Shown here: piece by piece, positions 54,272-64,000 of the stretch
How positions within the stretch are numbered: position 1 is the first letter of the stretch
Layout of the letters: every line of letters starts with the position of its first letter
Assembly (NCBI GenBank): GCA_937927845.1
Contig: CALFXE010000235.1
Span: 1-64,000 of the forward strand
Reading direction: 5' to 3'
Source: an uncultured Paludibacter sp.
GTDB lineage: Bacteria > Bacteroidota > Bacteroidia > Bacteroidales > Paludibacteraceae
Length of the DNA stretch: 64,000 nucleotides
Made by a program: the position numbers and the translations under genes
Notes under the pieces: model-generated
What the model saw: only the letters and a program-made list of their open reading frames with translations
Database searches by the model: none
Told to the model about the DNA's origin: nothing

Positions 54272-57200
54272 ATGAAAGAGAAATTTAAAATTAAATCTAA
54301 GAGGGTAATCAGCACCATAAGCTATTGGTTGTTGTTTACATTTATTATATCCTTGTCACACAGCTTGATTGCTCAAACTAATTCAGCAAAGAAGAGTGTC
54401 AGCGGAGTTGTGTTGGATGTAGAAGGTCATCCTTTAATAGGTGCAAGTGTTATTGCAAGTCCCTCAGGGACAGGAACTATCACAGATGTTAATGGTAGAT
54501 ATGAACTATCAGCAAACAGAAATGATAAAACCTTGACATTTTCGTATGTTGGTTATTTAAAGCAGGATACGGAAATAGGTAATCAAACAACTATTAACAC
54601 AGTCTTGCGTGAAGCATCTCAAGAATTAGAAGATGTTGTTATTGTGGGTTATGGTACACAGAAAAAGGTTTCGATAACTGCGTCTGTATCTTCTGTAGAG
54701 CCAACAAAATTGATGTCGGTGCCTGCGCCATCTTTATCTAACACTTTAGGAGGTCAGCTACCGGGTATTATTACTCGACAAACAAGTGGAGAACCCGGTT
54801 TTGATGGAGCAGCAATTTATATTCGCGGTTTAGCAACATGGGGAAATGCAACACCTTTAATTTTAGTCGATGGTGTAGAAAGAGATATAAATCTTGTAAA
54901 TGCTTATGAAATTGAGAGTTTCTCTATAATGAAAGATGCTTCTGCCACAGCGGTTTATGGAGTTAGAGGTGCTAATGGTGTAATTCTTATCAATACTAAA
55001 AGAGGTAAATCAGGTAAGCCTAAAGTTACATTAAGAACTGAATGGGGACATCTGACCGGCTTGAGGTTTCCCGAATATATAAATGGTTATGAATTTGCCG
55101 GATTGATGAATGAAGCGTTAGCCAATTCAAACAAGCCTTTAGCATGGACTGACGAAGAATTGGAGAAATTCAGAACACAATCCGATCCATATCTGTATCC
55201 TGATGTAGATTGGACTAATGAAGTATATAAAAAATACAGTGACCAAGCAATGCATAATTTAAGCGTTACGGGTGGTAATGAAGGTGCAAGATATTTTGTT
55301 AATATCGGTTTTACCAGCCATGGTGGTTTATATCAAGAAGACCCGAATAATGAATACGAGACAAACTCACGAATTAAACGTAATAACTTCAGATCCAATG
55401 TAGATATTAATATCACTAAAGATTTGGTATTAGACTTAGGACTGGGAGCTGTTATCGAAAGAAGAAATTATCAGGGAACGCCTGCGGGATGGATTCACGA
55501 TGCCACTAAGAAAATATCCCCAATCAACTACCCAATTCAAAACCCTGATGGTTCTGTAGGGGGCGGACCCGGTTACATGCAAGATAACCCTTGGGGCTTA
55601 ACAACACAAAGCGGATATGCCACACAGTATAGAAGTACAATTCAAGGAACATTCGGCTTAAAGTGGGACTTATCCAAATTTGTAACAAAAGGTCTTAGTT
55701 TATATGGTAAATTTGCTTTCGACACATTCTACTTTAGTGAAGTGTTCAGAAGAAAAGCATATGAGGTTAAACAATATTTGGGAGTAGATGATGTTACCGG
55801 AGAAGATAAATATACATTAATCAGAGAAGGTCAACCTTTAGGCTATGCACCTACAAGACAAGCAAATCATTCATATTATTGGGAAGCAGGAACAAACTAC
55901 GAACGTACTTTTGATGCACATAGAGTGTTAGGAGTTGTTCTGTTTAATAGAAGAGAATATGTTGATACAGAAGCAGGTTCTTCATTATTCAACTTACCGT
56001 ATAGAAGTCAGGGTTTAGTTGGGCGATTGTCTTACGATTACGACAACAGATATCTGGCTGAATTTAATATGGGTTATAACGGATCGGAAAACTTCCCTAA
56101 AGGTAAGCGTTATGGTTTCTTCCCATCTATTTCAGCAGGTTGGGTTGTATCTAATGAAGATTTCTGGAATAAGGATGTAGTATCATTCTTGAAGTTCAGA
56201 GGCTCTCATGGTCAGGTTGGTAATGACAGGATAGGAGGAGAAAGATTTTTATATATTACACGTGTAAATAAAAATGCTGCCGGAGGTTTATTTGGTAAAG
56301 ATCAGACATTCATATCAGGTATGGCAGAAGCGCAAACCGGTAATGCAGGTATAACATGGGAGGTGTCTACTAAAACAAACTTAGGATTTGATGCAAACTT
56401 TTTTGATGGCTTAGTGTCATTGCAATTTGATGCTTTTAATGAAGATCGTTCAAATATCTTACAAACTCGTCAATCTATTCCTCAGTTTACAGGTATTTTG
56501 TATGAAAGCTTGCCAAGAGGTAATATAGGAAGAGTTAATAATAAAGGATTCGATGCAATGCTTGAAATTATGAAACGGACAAAATCCGGATTATATTATT
56601 CATTCAAAGCTAACTTTACGTTTGCAAGAAGTGAAATACTCGAGAATGATCAACCGGAACCTCCATTTGATTATCTATGGCAAAAAGGAAATCCTGTACA
56701 TCAACCATTTGGTTTGGTGGCACTCGGCTTCTTCGAAAGTGAAGATGATATAGCTAACAGTCCGAAACAGATGTTCCAGGAAACTGTAAAACCTGGTGAT
56801 ATTAAATATAAAGACATCAATAAAGATGGAGTAATCGATACCTATGATAGAATGCCTATCGGATTCCCAGCGGTTCCTGAAATTATGTTTGGCTTTGGAG
56901 GAACTGTGGCTTATAAAGGTGTAGATGTAACTATCCATTTTGCAGGAGTTGGTAATAGAAGTAATTATTTGGATCTTGAAGGTATGTATCCATATATGTT
57001 AGAATTCCCTAACTACAATATCTTCCGTGAATATTACGACAACAGATGGATTCCCGGTGCAGACGACAATAGTAAAGCTAAATATCCCGCAGTTATAGCA
57101 GGTACAAATCCAAATAACTATCAAACTAACACTCTTTATTTAAGAGATGCAAGCTATTTGAAACTGCAAAATGCTGAAATCGGATATTCTTTGCCTAAGA

Positions 57201-57361
57201 ATCTAACACAGAAAGTTAAAATTGATAATGTGAGATTCTTTGTAAATGGAACCAATTTGTTATGTTTCGATTATATAAAAATCGTCGATCCTGAGTTTAA
57301 CACTACAGGAGGTTATCCTCAGCAGAGAGTTATAAATTTTGGTGCACAAATTAACTTTTAA
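54272..57361 (+). CDS. SusC-family TonB-dependent outer membrane transporter
   Basis: 1029 residues. A signal peptide is followed by a carboxypeptidase-like/STN-type domain (SGVVLDVEGHPLIGASV), the TonB box region (LEDVVIVGYGTQKK), plug (SLSNTLGGQLPGIITRQ, PLILVDGVERD) and beta-barrel ending GAQINF. It imports oligosaccharides across the outer membrane with the SusD protein downstream. Substrate not predictable from sequence. Confidence 0.95.
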   Translation: MKEKFKIKSKRVISTISYWLLFTFIISLSHSLIAQTNSAKKSVSGVVLDVEGHPLIGASVIASPSGTGTITDVNGRYELSANRNDKTLTFSYVGYLKQDTEIGNQTTINTVLREASQELEDVVIVGYGTQKKVSITASVSSVEPTKLMSVPAPSLSNTLGGQLPGIITRQTSGEPGFDGAAIYIRGLATWGNATPLILVDGVERDINLVNAYEIESFSIMKDASATAVYGVRGANGVILINTKRGKSGKPKVTLRTEWGHLTGLRFPEYINGYEFAGLMNEALANSNKPLAWTDEELEKFRTQSDPYLYPDVDWTNEVYKKYSDQAMHNLSVTGGNEGARYFVNIGFTSHGGLYQEDPNNEYETNSRIKRNNFRSNVDINITKDLVLDLGLGAVIERRNYQGTPAGWIHDATKKISPINYPIQNPDGSVGGGPGYMQDNPWGLTTQSGYATQYRSTIQGTFGLKWDLSKFVTKGLSLYGKFAFDTFYFSEVFRRKAYEVKQYLGVDDVTGEDKYTLIREGQPLGYAPTRQANHSYYWEAGTNYERTFDAHRVLGVVLFNRREYVDTEAGSSLFNLPYRSQGLVGRLSYDYDNRYLAEFNMGYNGSENFPKGKRYGFFPSISAGWVVSNEDFWNKDVVSFLKFRGSHGQVGNDRIGGERFLYITRVNKNAAGGLFGKDQTFISGMAEAQTGNAGITWEVSTKTNLGFDANFFDGLVSLQFDAFNEDRSNILQTRQSIPQFTGILYESLPRGNIGRVNNKGFDAMLEIMKRTKSGLYYSFKANFTFARSEILENDQPEPPFDYLWQKGNPVHQPFGLVALGFFESEDDIANSPKQMFQETVKPGDIKYKDINKDGVIDTYDRMPIGFPAVPEIMFGFGGTVAYKGVDVTIHFAGVGNRSNYLDLEGMYPYMLEFPNYNIFREYYDNRWIPGADDNSKAKYPAVIAGTNPNNYQTNTLYLRDASYLKLQNAEIGYSLPKNLTQKVKIDNVRFFVNGTNLLCFDYIKIVDPEFNTTGGYPQQRVINFGAQINF

Positions 57362-57372
57362 ATGATACAACA

Positions 57373-59181
57373 ATGAGAACTAAAAAAACAATTATATTAT
57401 TTCTAATTAGCATTTTGACACTTAATTTCAGTTCTTGTAAGGAAGATTATTTAGATATGATTCCCGATGAAGACTTGACATTAGATGATGTGTTTGCTAA
57501 TAGATTATACACAGAAAGATTTCTTTCAAATATTTATGAAACATTACCTGACGAAGCAGAATTAAACCTGTTTGCAGGTGCATCCGATGAAATGGAAGTT
57601 GCCTTTGGTCCGCACCCATCCCATATTTTTGGAAGTGGAGCATGGAATCCTACAAACGTATGGCCTCCTTATTGGACTGATTTGTATACTGTTATCAGAA
57701 AATGTAATATTTTTATCGAAAATGTGGATAAATCTCCTACAACAAGTGAAGAGATTACACATTGGAAGGGTGAAGCTTATTTCTTAAGAGCTTTTAATTA
57801 CTTTATGCTGATGAGAGTTTATGGTCCTGTGGTGCTGTTAGACAGGTCGTTAACAACAAGTGACGATTTTATTTCAATAACCAGAGAACCTATTGAAAAG
57901 TGTGTGCAATTTGTGCTTGACGATTGCGACCGTGCGATAAGTATGCTTGAACCTACTGTTATTGAACGTGATTTAGGAAGACCAACTACGATTTCGGCTT
58001 ATGCCTTAAAATCAAGGGTTTTATTGTATATGGCAAGTCCGCTATGGAATGGTAATCCTGATTATAATACGTTTGTTAATTCAAGAGGTGAAAGATTATT
58101 TCCTGATTATGATGCTGCTCGTTGGACAGCTGCCGCAGATGCTTCATTGACTTGTATTACCGAAGCTTTAAATGCCGGTTATGGACTGTATAAAGCTAAA
58201 ACAAACCCTGTTGAAAATTTTCAGGAAATATTTACAGAGAATAACAATAAGGAAATCTTATTTACCAAAAATTCAGGTTTGTATGGAAAAGCATCGCATT
58301 TCGACAACTGCTGTGATCCTGTAAGCTTAGGTGGTTTCTCAATCTTTAATCCAACTCAGGAAATGGTTGATGCTTATCAAATGGCAAATGGTACTATTCC
58401 AATCACGGGATATACAGTTGTAGATCCTATTAGCCATGAAGTAACACCGATAATAAATCCGGCTTCAGGATATTCTGAAGATGGAATTGATGCTAATGCT
58501 CATCCTGATGGGTGGTATCCAAGAAATGTACATAAAATGTATGTTGGTCGTGAACCTCGTTTTTATGCAAGTATAAATTTCTGTATGCAGACATGGAAAG
58601 GAACAACGATTCAATTTTGGAAGTCGGGTAAAGATGGCAGGGATCATGCCGGATCAGATTATTGTAAGACAGGTTATCTGCAGAAGAAATTAGCTGACCC
58701 ACAGGCAAGTATTAATCCGGATAGACGAAGACTGCGCACAAGAATATTCTTCCGTCTTGGTGAAATATATTTGAATTATGCAGAAGCTTTAAATGAGGCT
58801 CAGGGACCGGTTGCAAATGTGTACACTTATGTTAATGAGATAAGAAGCAGAGCAGGTATTCCTGATTTGCCGGCAGGCTTGAGCAAAGATGAAATGCGCG
58901 AAAGAATTCATTTGGAAAGAAGAATAGAATTAGCTTTTGAACATCATAGATTCTTCGATGTAAGGAGATGGAAAATTGCTAAAGATGTGGATGATGCTTG
59001 GATACATGGTATGGATATTTACTCCGGAACAAGTAGAACCGATTTATCCTTCTACAAGAGAAAAGGTATAGAAAAACGAGTTTTTGAAGCTCCAAAGCAT
59101 TACTTATTCCCTATCCCTCAAGACGAAATTAATAAGAACAAGAAGAATATACCCCAAAATCCGGGTTGGAGTATTGATTAA
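57373..59181 (+). CDS. SusD/RagB-family outer-membrane lipoprotein
   Basis: 602 residues with a lipobox (FSSC, Cys22). The family N-terminus (YLDMIPDEDLTLDDVFAN), the TPR-rich core (HWKGEAYFLRAFNYFMLMRVYGPVVLLD) and the C-terminal RRIELAFEHHRFFDVRRW are all clear. It caps the SusC barrel and binds the glycan. It starts 11 bases after susC. A terminator follows. Confidence 0.95.
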   Translation: MRTKKTIILFLISILTLNFSSCKEDYLDMIPDEDLTLDDVFANRLYTERFLSNIYETLPDEAELNLFAGASDEMEVAFGPHPSHIFGSGAWNPTNVWPPYWTDLYTVIRKCNIFIENVDKSPTTSEEITHWKGEAYFLRAFNYFMLMRVYGPVVLLDRSLTTSDDFISITREPIEKCVQFVLDDCDRAISMLEPTVIERDLGRPTTISAYALKSRVLLYMASPLWNGNPDYNTFVNSRGERLFPDYDAARWTAAADASLTCITEALNAGYGLYKAKTNPVENFQEIFTENNNKEILFTKNSGLYGKASHFDNCCDPVSLGGFSIFNPTQEMVDAYQMANGTIPITGYTVVDPISHEVTPIINPASGYSEDGIDANAHPDGWYPRNVHKMYVGREPRFYASINFCMQTWKGTTIQFWKSGKDGRDHAGSDYCKTGYLQKKLADPQASINPDRRRLRTRIFFRLGEIYLNYAEALNEAQGPVANVYTYVNEIRSRAGIPDLPAGLSKDEMRERIHLERRIELAFEHHRFFDVRRWKIAKDVDDAWIHGMDIYSGTSRTDLSFYKRKGIEKRVFEAPKHYLFPIPQDEINKNKKNIPQNPGWSID

Positions 59182-59191
59182 AAACTATATA

Positions 59192-59240
59192 AACAGTGTT
59201 ACCTTTGTAATTAGTTGTAAACATCGAAGGTAATACTGTT
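59192..59240 (+). terminator. Terminator after the susCD pair
   Basis: The arms aacagtgttacctttg and cgaaggtaatactgtt pair at 14 of 16 positions, followed by attttat. Confidence 0.65.
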
Positions 59241-59275
59241 ATTTTATGAACACTTATAACGAGTTAGAAAATATC

Positions 59276-60682
59276 ATGAATCGTAGTATTGTAAGAATTT
59301 TATTAACTTTCTTATGTTTGAATTTATTAATAATTTCGTGCGATGATAATGATATACCTATTTATGAATTTCCAATAACTGTCACTTTAAGTCAACATAC
59401 CATTGATGCTAATTTGACAAATCCATTTTCTGTAGAGATTCATCTGTCGGATATGGATAAGTTTACTAAAATGGAGATTTATAAACAAGATAGAAAGGGC
59501 AATTCACTTATTGGGACTGTAGATAAAACTAAGTTTGAAAATTCGACTTACACGTTTTCTTACAGAGTAACTGAAAAGGATGATGATACTTTTTCTTTTT
59601 CTTTTAAAGTATTTGCCGACTCCAAATCTACTCTTAGAACATTATATGTTAATAATAAGTACGGACTTATGTTAAGCAATCTGACAATGTTGTCGAGGGT
59701 TACAGGAAAATCATTAGCTAACGAGACTCTACCTAATATTAATACCACACATTTGCTCTATGAGTTATCAGCTACGGATTTAGGTATCATTTGGGAAATA
59801 GGACCGGGTAAGGTTGGCATTTTCTTTGGCGATTCTTATGGTGGTAATTTTGTGCCCGGTGATAATGGCGGACCTAATAACGGTACAGATTGGCGTGCAA
59901 ATGTTTTAGCTTTCTCTGAAAATAAAAATCTTGATGATGGATTGATTTTTTCCGGTATGGCTATGGATTCTCTCAATTCTAAAAGAGCAAGAGAGATTAT
60001 TCCACGTTGGAAATACAAATCGTTCACCTCTATACCTACATCTGCCATTGAGATTCAGGGGGTTCAATATGTCCACTTTATGAATTGGCAGGTTTTCGGT
60101 GGAGAAGAGTATTTTAACTATTCAAGTATTTATAAGTCAACCGATAAAGGTTTAAACTGGAGTTCGTGTGAAGATTTAGTGAAATTTCCTGCGAATAGTT
60201 TGTTCGGACAAATCGGATACGCAAAACGTGATGGTTATGTATATATGATAGGTACACCGATAGGACGTAAAAACAGCGCTCGCTTGGCAAGGTTTCTCGA
60301 AAAAGACATACTCAACCACAATCAATACGAATATTGGAATGGCATCTATAAAAAGTGGATGACAGGGAGTGAATCTTTGGCTACAGTGATCCTTGATGGA
60401 ACGGTGGGGGAGATGTCTGTAATGTATCTTGAAAAATATCAAAAATGGTTGATTTTATATTTTGATGAACAGGCATATGCAATTTGTTATCGAACTGCAT
60501 CAGAATTAAATGGTGAATGGTCGAAAGAAAGGGTATTAGCTTCAGGTAATCAGTATCCGCAATTATATGGATCTTATATGCATCCTTTTGCAAATAATGA
60601 TGATACAATATATTTTACCATGTCGTTGTGGTGGCAATACAATGTGTTTTTTATGAGAGCAAACATTGTCGAACTAAATTAA
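59276..60682 (+). CDS. DUF4185 lipoprotein
   Basis: 468 residues from the ATG at 59276, which gives a proper lipoprotein signal (LLIISC, Cys22); the ATG at 59246 adds a hydrophilic prefix. An Ig-like part (about 25-130) precedes a five-bladed-propeller-like DUF4185 domain (about 140-468; VTGKSLANETLPNINTTH, FFGDSYGG, REIIPRWKYKSFTSIPTSAI). The DUF4185 part is roughly 70% identical to the C-terminal part of the fusion gene at 61389. Members of this family are found in glycan-degrading loci and include arabinan-active enzymes in actinobacteria; the activity here is unknown. Confidence 0.75.
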   Translation: MNRSIVRILLTFLCLNLLIISCDDNDIPIYEFPITVTLSQHTIDANLTNPFSVEIHLSDMDKFTKMEIYKQDRKGNSLIGTVDKTKFENSTYTFSYRVTEKDDDTFSFSFKVFADSKSTLRTLYVNNKYGLMLSNLTMLSRVTGKSLANETLPNINTTHLLYELSATDLGIIWEIGPGKVGIFFGDSYGGNFVPGDNGGPNNGTDWRANVLAFSENKNLDDGLIFSGMAMDSLNSKRAREIIPRWKYKSFTSIPTSAIEIQGVQYVHFMNWQVFGGEEYFNYSSIYKSTDKGLNWSSCEDLVKFPANSLFGQIGYAKRDGYVYMIGTPIGRKNSARLARFLEKDILNHNQYEYWNGIYKKWMTGSESLATVILDGTVGEMSVMYLEKYQKWLILYFDEQAYAICYRTASELNGEWSKERVLASGNQYPQLYGSYMHPFANNDDTIYFTMSLWWQYNVFFMRANIVELN

Positions 60683-60756
60683 ACTTTGTATTTTAGCAGT
60701 TTTTTGATGAGATGATAATATATTTTACGTAAAACAGCTAAATTATTTAAAACATT

Positions 60757-61383
60757 ATGAGAATGAAAAACCATTTTTCTTATTTTTTAGTTTCTTTTCT
60801 GTTCGGCATTGTGCTTTTTTCTCAAGCTCAAACAGTAATAAAAATACCATTTCAACAAAATGCTGTCTTTGAAGTAATACCTGCTTCCTTTGATGCATCT
60901 TTAGAACCAAACGGGAGTTTGGAAATAGGGCTTGAGGCTACAATTAGTGGCGGCTCAGGAAATTATACATTTTCGTGGGTTTATAATGATGAGGTTGTAA
61001 GCAATAATCCTACCTTAACAATCTCTAAAGCAGGAAGCTATCTCTTTGTTGTAAATGATGGCGGTGGTTGCCAATCTTCCATATTGTATAATATCTCAGG
61101 AGATACAAGAGCTAATGCTTATGACTTTAAATCCTTAGTCAATATCTATCCCAATCCTTCTAATGGATTGATTAATGTTGAGTTACCGGATAATTTTAAA
61201 TTTACATCTGCCAATATTTATTCTATTGATGGTAAACTCCTAAAATCTTTTGGATTTGAAGAGGTTAAGAGTGATAACTCATTGCTGTCGTTTAATTTAT
61301 CCGATCTTTCATCAGGATATTATTTGATAAGCTTTATTACAAAAAACGAAAAACTAACAAAAGTAATAACCCTTGAAAAATAA
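60757..61383 (+). CDS. Small T9SS-exported protein
   Basis: 208 residues: a signal peptide (LFSQAQ), one Ig/PKD-like domain (about 45-115, GGSGNYTFSWVYNDE) and a T9SS sorting domain from about residue 125 (NIYPNPSNGLINVEL, GYYLISF). No enzymatic domain. It may be a surface adhesion or accessory protein. Confidence 0.7.
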   Translation: MRMKNHFSYFLVSFLFGIVLFSQAQTVIKIPFQQNAVFEVIPASFDASLEPNGSLEIGLEATISGGSGNYTFSWVYNDEVVSNNPTLTISKAGSYLFVVNDGGGCQSSILYNISGDTRANAYDFKSLVNIYPNPSNGLINVELPDNFKFTSANIYSIDGKLLKSFGFEEVKSDNSLLSFNLSDLSSGYYLISFITKNEKLTKVITLEK

Positions 61384-61388
61384 TAACT

Positions 61389-64000
61389 ATGGAAGCTAAA
61401 CAATTTAAATATTTCTTATTTCTTTTATTTATAAATGTAGTTTGTGTTAATAATATTATTTCTCAGACAGTAACCGGATATGCTCGTCAGGGCGACAGAG
61501 TGTATTTAGAGTTAGAGTGGAATGCCGGAAATTACGGTTCTATACAATGGCAGCAATCTACGGATGATGGTGCTAATTGGACAAATATTCGTAATGCAAC
61601 GACTCCTTTTTATGAGTTAACAGTTTCTAAAGATGCATATATACGAGCTAAAGTAGATGCTCAAGAAGTTTGCGAGCCTTTTTATGTTACACGTATTATT
61701 AAAACAGTTTCATTTTCAGCAGTACTTAATAATGTTGGAGCAAATAGTGCTGAATTTAATATTTCTAATATCGATTTTGGTGATGCAGAAATAGTGGAAT
61801 ATGGTTTTTGCTATAATATGTCGACCCTTAACTCTCGTGGTTTTACAGATTTGTTTCGTGTGAAAGTCAATGAGTCATACCCTCAGACAAGTAGCTTTAC
61901 TATGTTATGTGAGGATTTAACTCCAAATACTAATTATACTTTTCGTATCTATTTTAGAACTGCTGATGGCTCTATGCTGTTCAGTCCGACTATAAGTGCT
62001 AAAACTTTAACAGGAGTAAAATGGAGTAGTGAAGATTGGACAATTACCAAAACGGAAATTTCTGCACGTTTCCTAATAGATGGTGCGAGCGTAGCTAATG
62101 ATAAGATTGCAATTAAATATGGCACATCAACTAACAATCTGACATCCATCAATTTTTCAAAAAACACTAATAATACTTATTCGTCAGAACTAATAAATAA
62201 TCTACAACCAAATACAAATTATATATTTCAGTTAGAAGTTCAAATAGGAAATCGGACTGATGTAATAACTAAAAACGTAAAAACTCTTTCTGATTATAGT
62301 AGTTTTGTTACCGATCCCACAACTAAGAAGGTGCAAAACACAATAGAATGGGATAAAACAAAAACTTTGAAGCAAATATCGCCTGTAGGCTTACAAGCCG
62401 AATATCCGAGAATAATCAGGGTTAGTAAGGATACTCTCCTTTGTTCTTATCATGGTGGAAATGATAATGATTACTGGATTAATATTTATCTGCAAAAAAG
62501 TTATGATAACGGAAAGACTTGGACTAATCCGACTAAATTATTAGATAAGGAAAATTCAAGTTTCGGTCAGTCGTATTGGCGGTTTGTAAATCCAGAAATG
62601 ATTAAACTTCAGAATGGTTGGATTGTAATGTCTTTTGTTGGAAATGGCAAACCTGAAACCAATGAAAACTGTCATGTTATGGTTATTATTTCTAAGGATA
62701 ATGGTGAAACATGGAGCGATCCTAAAATTGTTGGTAGAGGTAGAACATGGGAGCCTATGGTAGTGCAATTGCCAAATGGCGAATTGGAGTTGTTGGTTGC
62801 CAGTGAAGCCGCTTGGTGGGGCGGGTCGACTATTCACCAGGAGATACTTTGCTCTCGTTCAACCGATAATGGGGAAACATGGACTGCATTTAAACGAGCA
62901 GCTTATTCCCCTAATCGTAGAGATGGAATGCCGGTAGCAACTGTTATGCAAGGTAACAAAGGAGTTTTATTTGCTATCGAAATTGTGAATGATCAAGGTT
63001 GGGGTTCTCCTACTTTAGTCAAACGAGACTTAAACGGTGAATGGGATGCAAATCCTTGGTCGGGTTCAGATACATCGAGGCGTTGGAGAGCTAATATGGG
63101 TGCACATGGTGGAGCGCCTTATATTCTTCAACTACCAACCGGTGAAATTGTAGTCTCAGCTCATTCACATGGTGGGGCAATATGGCAAACAAGTACGCCA
63201 ACTATTGTAATTGGTGATAATAATGGTAAAAATTTTACATCTCCTGTTAAGCCTATTACCAATCTACCTACTAATCAGGGTTTATATTATAACTCTATGT
63301 TCTTAAAAGATAATGAAACTGTCTGGTTGGTTATGACACATTCTACATACGATGGAACAAAGCGAGTTAAAGGTGAAATCAGATATTTAGAAGGCAAGAT
63401 TGTATCTGCAGAAACAGATAAGGCTCTAACACTTACAAACTTAAAGAAGATATCCCGTGTAACAGGAAAATCATTAGAGGGAGAAAATCTTCCTAATCCT
63501 AATAATACTCATATTTTGTACGGACTGTCTTGCACTGATTTGGGTGTTATATGGGAGATTGAGCCTGGTAAGGTAGGTCTGTTTTTTGGAGATTCATTCG
63601 GTGGTGACTTTGTAGTTGGTCCTGATGGCGGACCGAATAATGGTAACGACTGGCGTTCAAATGTACTTGCATTTTCAGAAAATACAACTTTGAATAACGG
63701 TATAATCTTTTCAGGTATGGCTTTAGATCCATATAATTCCCGAAGAGCAAGAGAGATAATTCCAAGATGGGGATATAAATCATTTACATCAATACCAACA
63801 GCTGCAATTGAAGTTAAAGGTGTACAATATGTGCATTTCATGAACTTTCAGGTGATGGGAGGAGATGAACATCTGAACTATTCCAGTCTTTATCGCTCTG
63901 TAAATAAGGGTTTATCATGGATATCATGTGAAAGCAAAGTGAAATTTCCTGCTAATAGCTATTTTGGTCAAATTGGCTATGCCAAACGCGATGGTTATGT
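61389..64000 (+). CDS. Sialidase-like BNR-repeat protein fused to DUF4185 (3' end outside window)
   Basis: The frame is open from the ATG at 61389 to the window end, 870 codons. A signal peptide ends near residue 27 (NIISQ). Two fibronectin-III-like regions (about 95-200 and 205-295) are followed by a sialidase-like propeller with three Asp boxes (SYDNGKTW, SKDNGETW, STDNGETW) and an upstream YPRIIRV with a candidate catalytic Arg. From about residue 695 the DUF4185 domain begins (VTGKSLEGENLPNPNNTH), closely related to the lipoprotein at 59276. Fusion of the two activities is unusual; it may act on a sialylated or otherwise capped glycan. Confidence 0.8.
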   Translation, partial: MEAKQFKYFLFLLFINVVCVNNIISQTVTGYARQGDRVYLELEWNAGNYGSIQWQQSTDDGANWTNIRNATTPFYELTVSKDAYIRAKVDAQEVCEPFYVTRIIKTVSFSAVLNNVGANSAEFNISNIDFGDAEIVEYGFCYNMSTLNSRGFTDLFRVKVNESYPQTSSFTMLCEDLTPNTNYTFRIYFRTADGSMLFSPTISAKTLTGVKWSSEDWTITKTEISARFLIDGASVANDKIAIKYGTSTNNLTSINFSKNTNNTYSSELINNLQPNTNYIFQLEVQIGNRTDVITKNVKTLSDYSSFVTDPTTKKVQNTIEWDKTKTLKQISPVGLQAEYPRIIRVSKDTLLCSYHGGNDNDYWINIYLQKSYDNGKTWTNPTKLLDKENSSFGQSYWRFVNPEMIKLQNGWIVMSFVGNGKPETNENCHVMVIISKDNGETWSDPKIVGRGRTWEPMVVQLPNGELELLVASEAAWWGGSTIHQEILCSRSTDNGETWTAFKRAAYSPNRRDGMPVATVMQGNKGVLFAIEIVNDQGWGSPTLVKRDLNGEWDANPWSGSDTSRRWRANMGAHGGAPYILQLPTGEIVVSAHSHGGAIWQTSTPTIVIGDNNGKNFTSPVKPITNLPTNQGLYYNSMFLKDNETVWLVMTHSTYDGTKRVKGEIRYLEGKIVSAETDKALTLTNLKKISRVTGKSLEGENLPNPNNTHILYGLSCTDLGVIWEIEPGKVGLFFGDSFGGDFVVGPDGGPNNGNDWRSNVLAFSENTTLNNGIIFSGMALDPYNSRRAREIIPRWGYKSFTSIPTAAIEVKGVQYVHFMNFQVMGGDEHLNYSSLYRSVNKGLSWISCESKVKFPANSYFGQIGYAKRDGY

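Overview
The window reads as one contiguous chromosomal segment of a low-GC Bacteroidales-type bacterium. The evidence is TAnnTTTG-type promoters, SusC/SusD proteins, type IX secretion (T9SS) C-terminal sorting domains, NVEALA-like leader peptides and many 6-bladed beta-propeller lipoproteins. The T9SS tails point towards the Dysgonomonas/Paludibacter/Porphyromonas side of the order rather than Bacteroides itself, but I cannot name a species from the sequence.

Region 1 (1-23.1 kb) is the unusual part. It is a plus-strand island holding two small secreted Cys-containing proteins that share a nearly identical leader and have unrelated cargo. It also holds six intact or partial 6-bladed beta-propeller proteins, a TlpA-like thioredoxin lipoprotein, a DUF1573 lipoprotein, two multi-spanning GT-C-like glycosyltransferases, a GtrA-like protein and a signal peptidase I. 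It ends with an RND export set (adaptor, RND pump, TolC, second RND pump). The first 10 kb is a mosaic: promoters, gene ends, leader segments and hairpins are duplicated, and one gene (4787-5563) is a three-part chimaera of segments found intact elsewhere in the window. My working hypothesis is a recombining secreted-peptide locus with its own leader peptidase, possible glycosylation and envelope export.

Region 2 (23.1-38.1 kb) is housekeeping: rplM-rpsI-rpsB-tsf-der, then on the minus strand mnmA, a LuxR-type regulator, tRNA-Leu and tRNA-Gly, a small winged-helix protein, an acyl-CoA synthetase, and rnc-fabF-acpP. These are followed by purN (+), a K+/H+ antiporter (-), tRNA-Phe and a REP-associated tyrosine transposase. 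Small repeats are dense here: a 95-bp inverted pair flanks rpsB, tRNA-Gly fragments are tandemly repeated, and the transposase gene carries REP hairpins and about 100 residues of hexapeptide repeats in its own reading frame.

Region 3 (38.1-64 kb, continuing past the window) is a plus-strand glycan-utilisation locus. It has a LacI regulator, a GH172-like enzyme, an unassigned alpha/alpha-barrel protein, a DUF6786-like lipoprotein, fucose permease and fucose isomerase, four T9SS-exported proteins, a GH20 hexosaminidase, a SusC/SusD pair, a DUF4185 lipoprotein and a sialidase-like/DUF4185 fusion. Together they suggest capture and breakdown of a fucosylated, GlcNAc-containing and possibly sialylated glycan.
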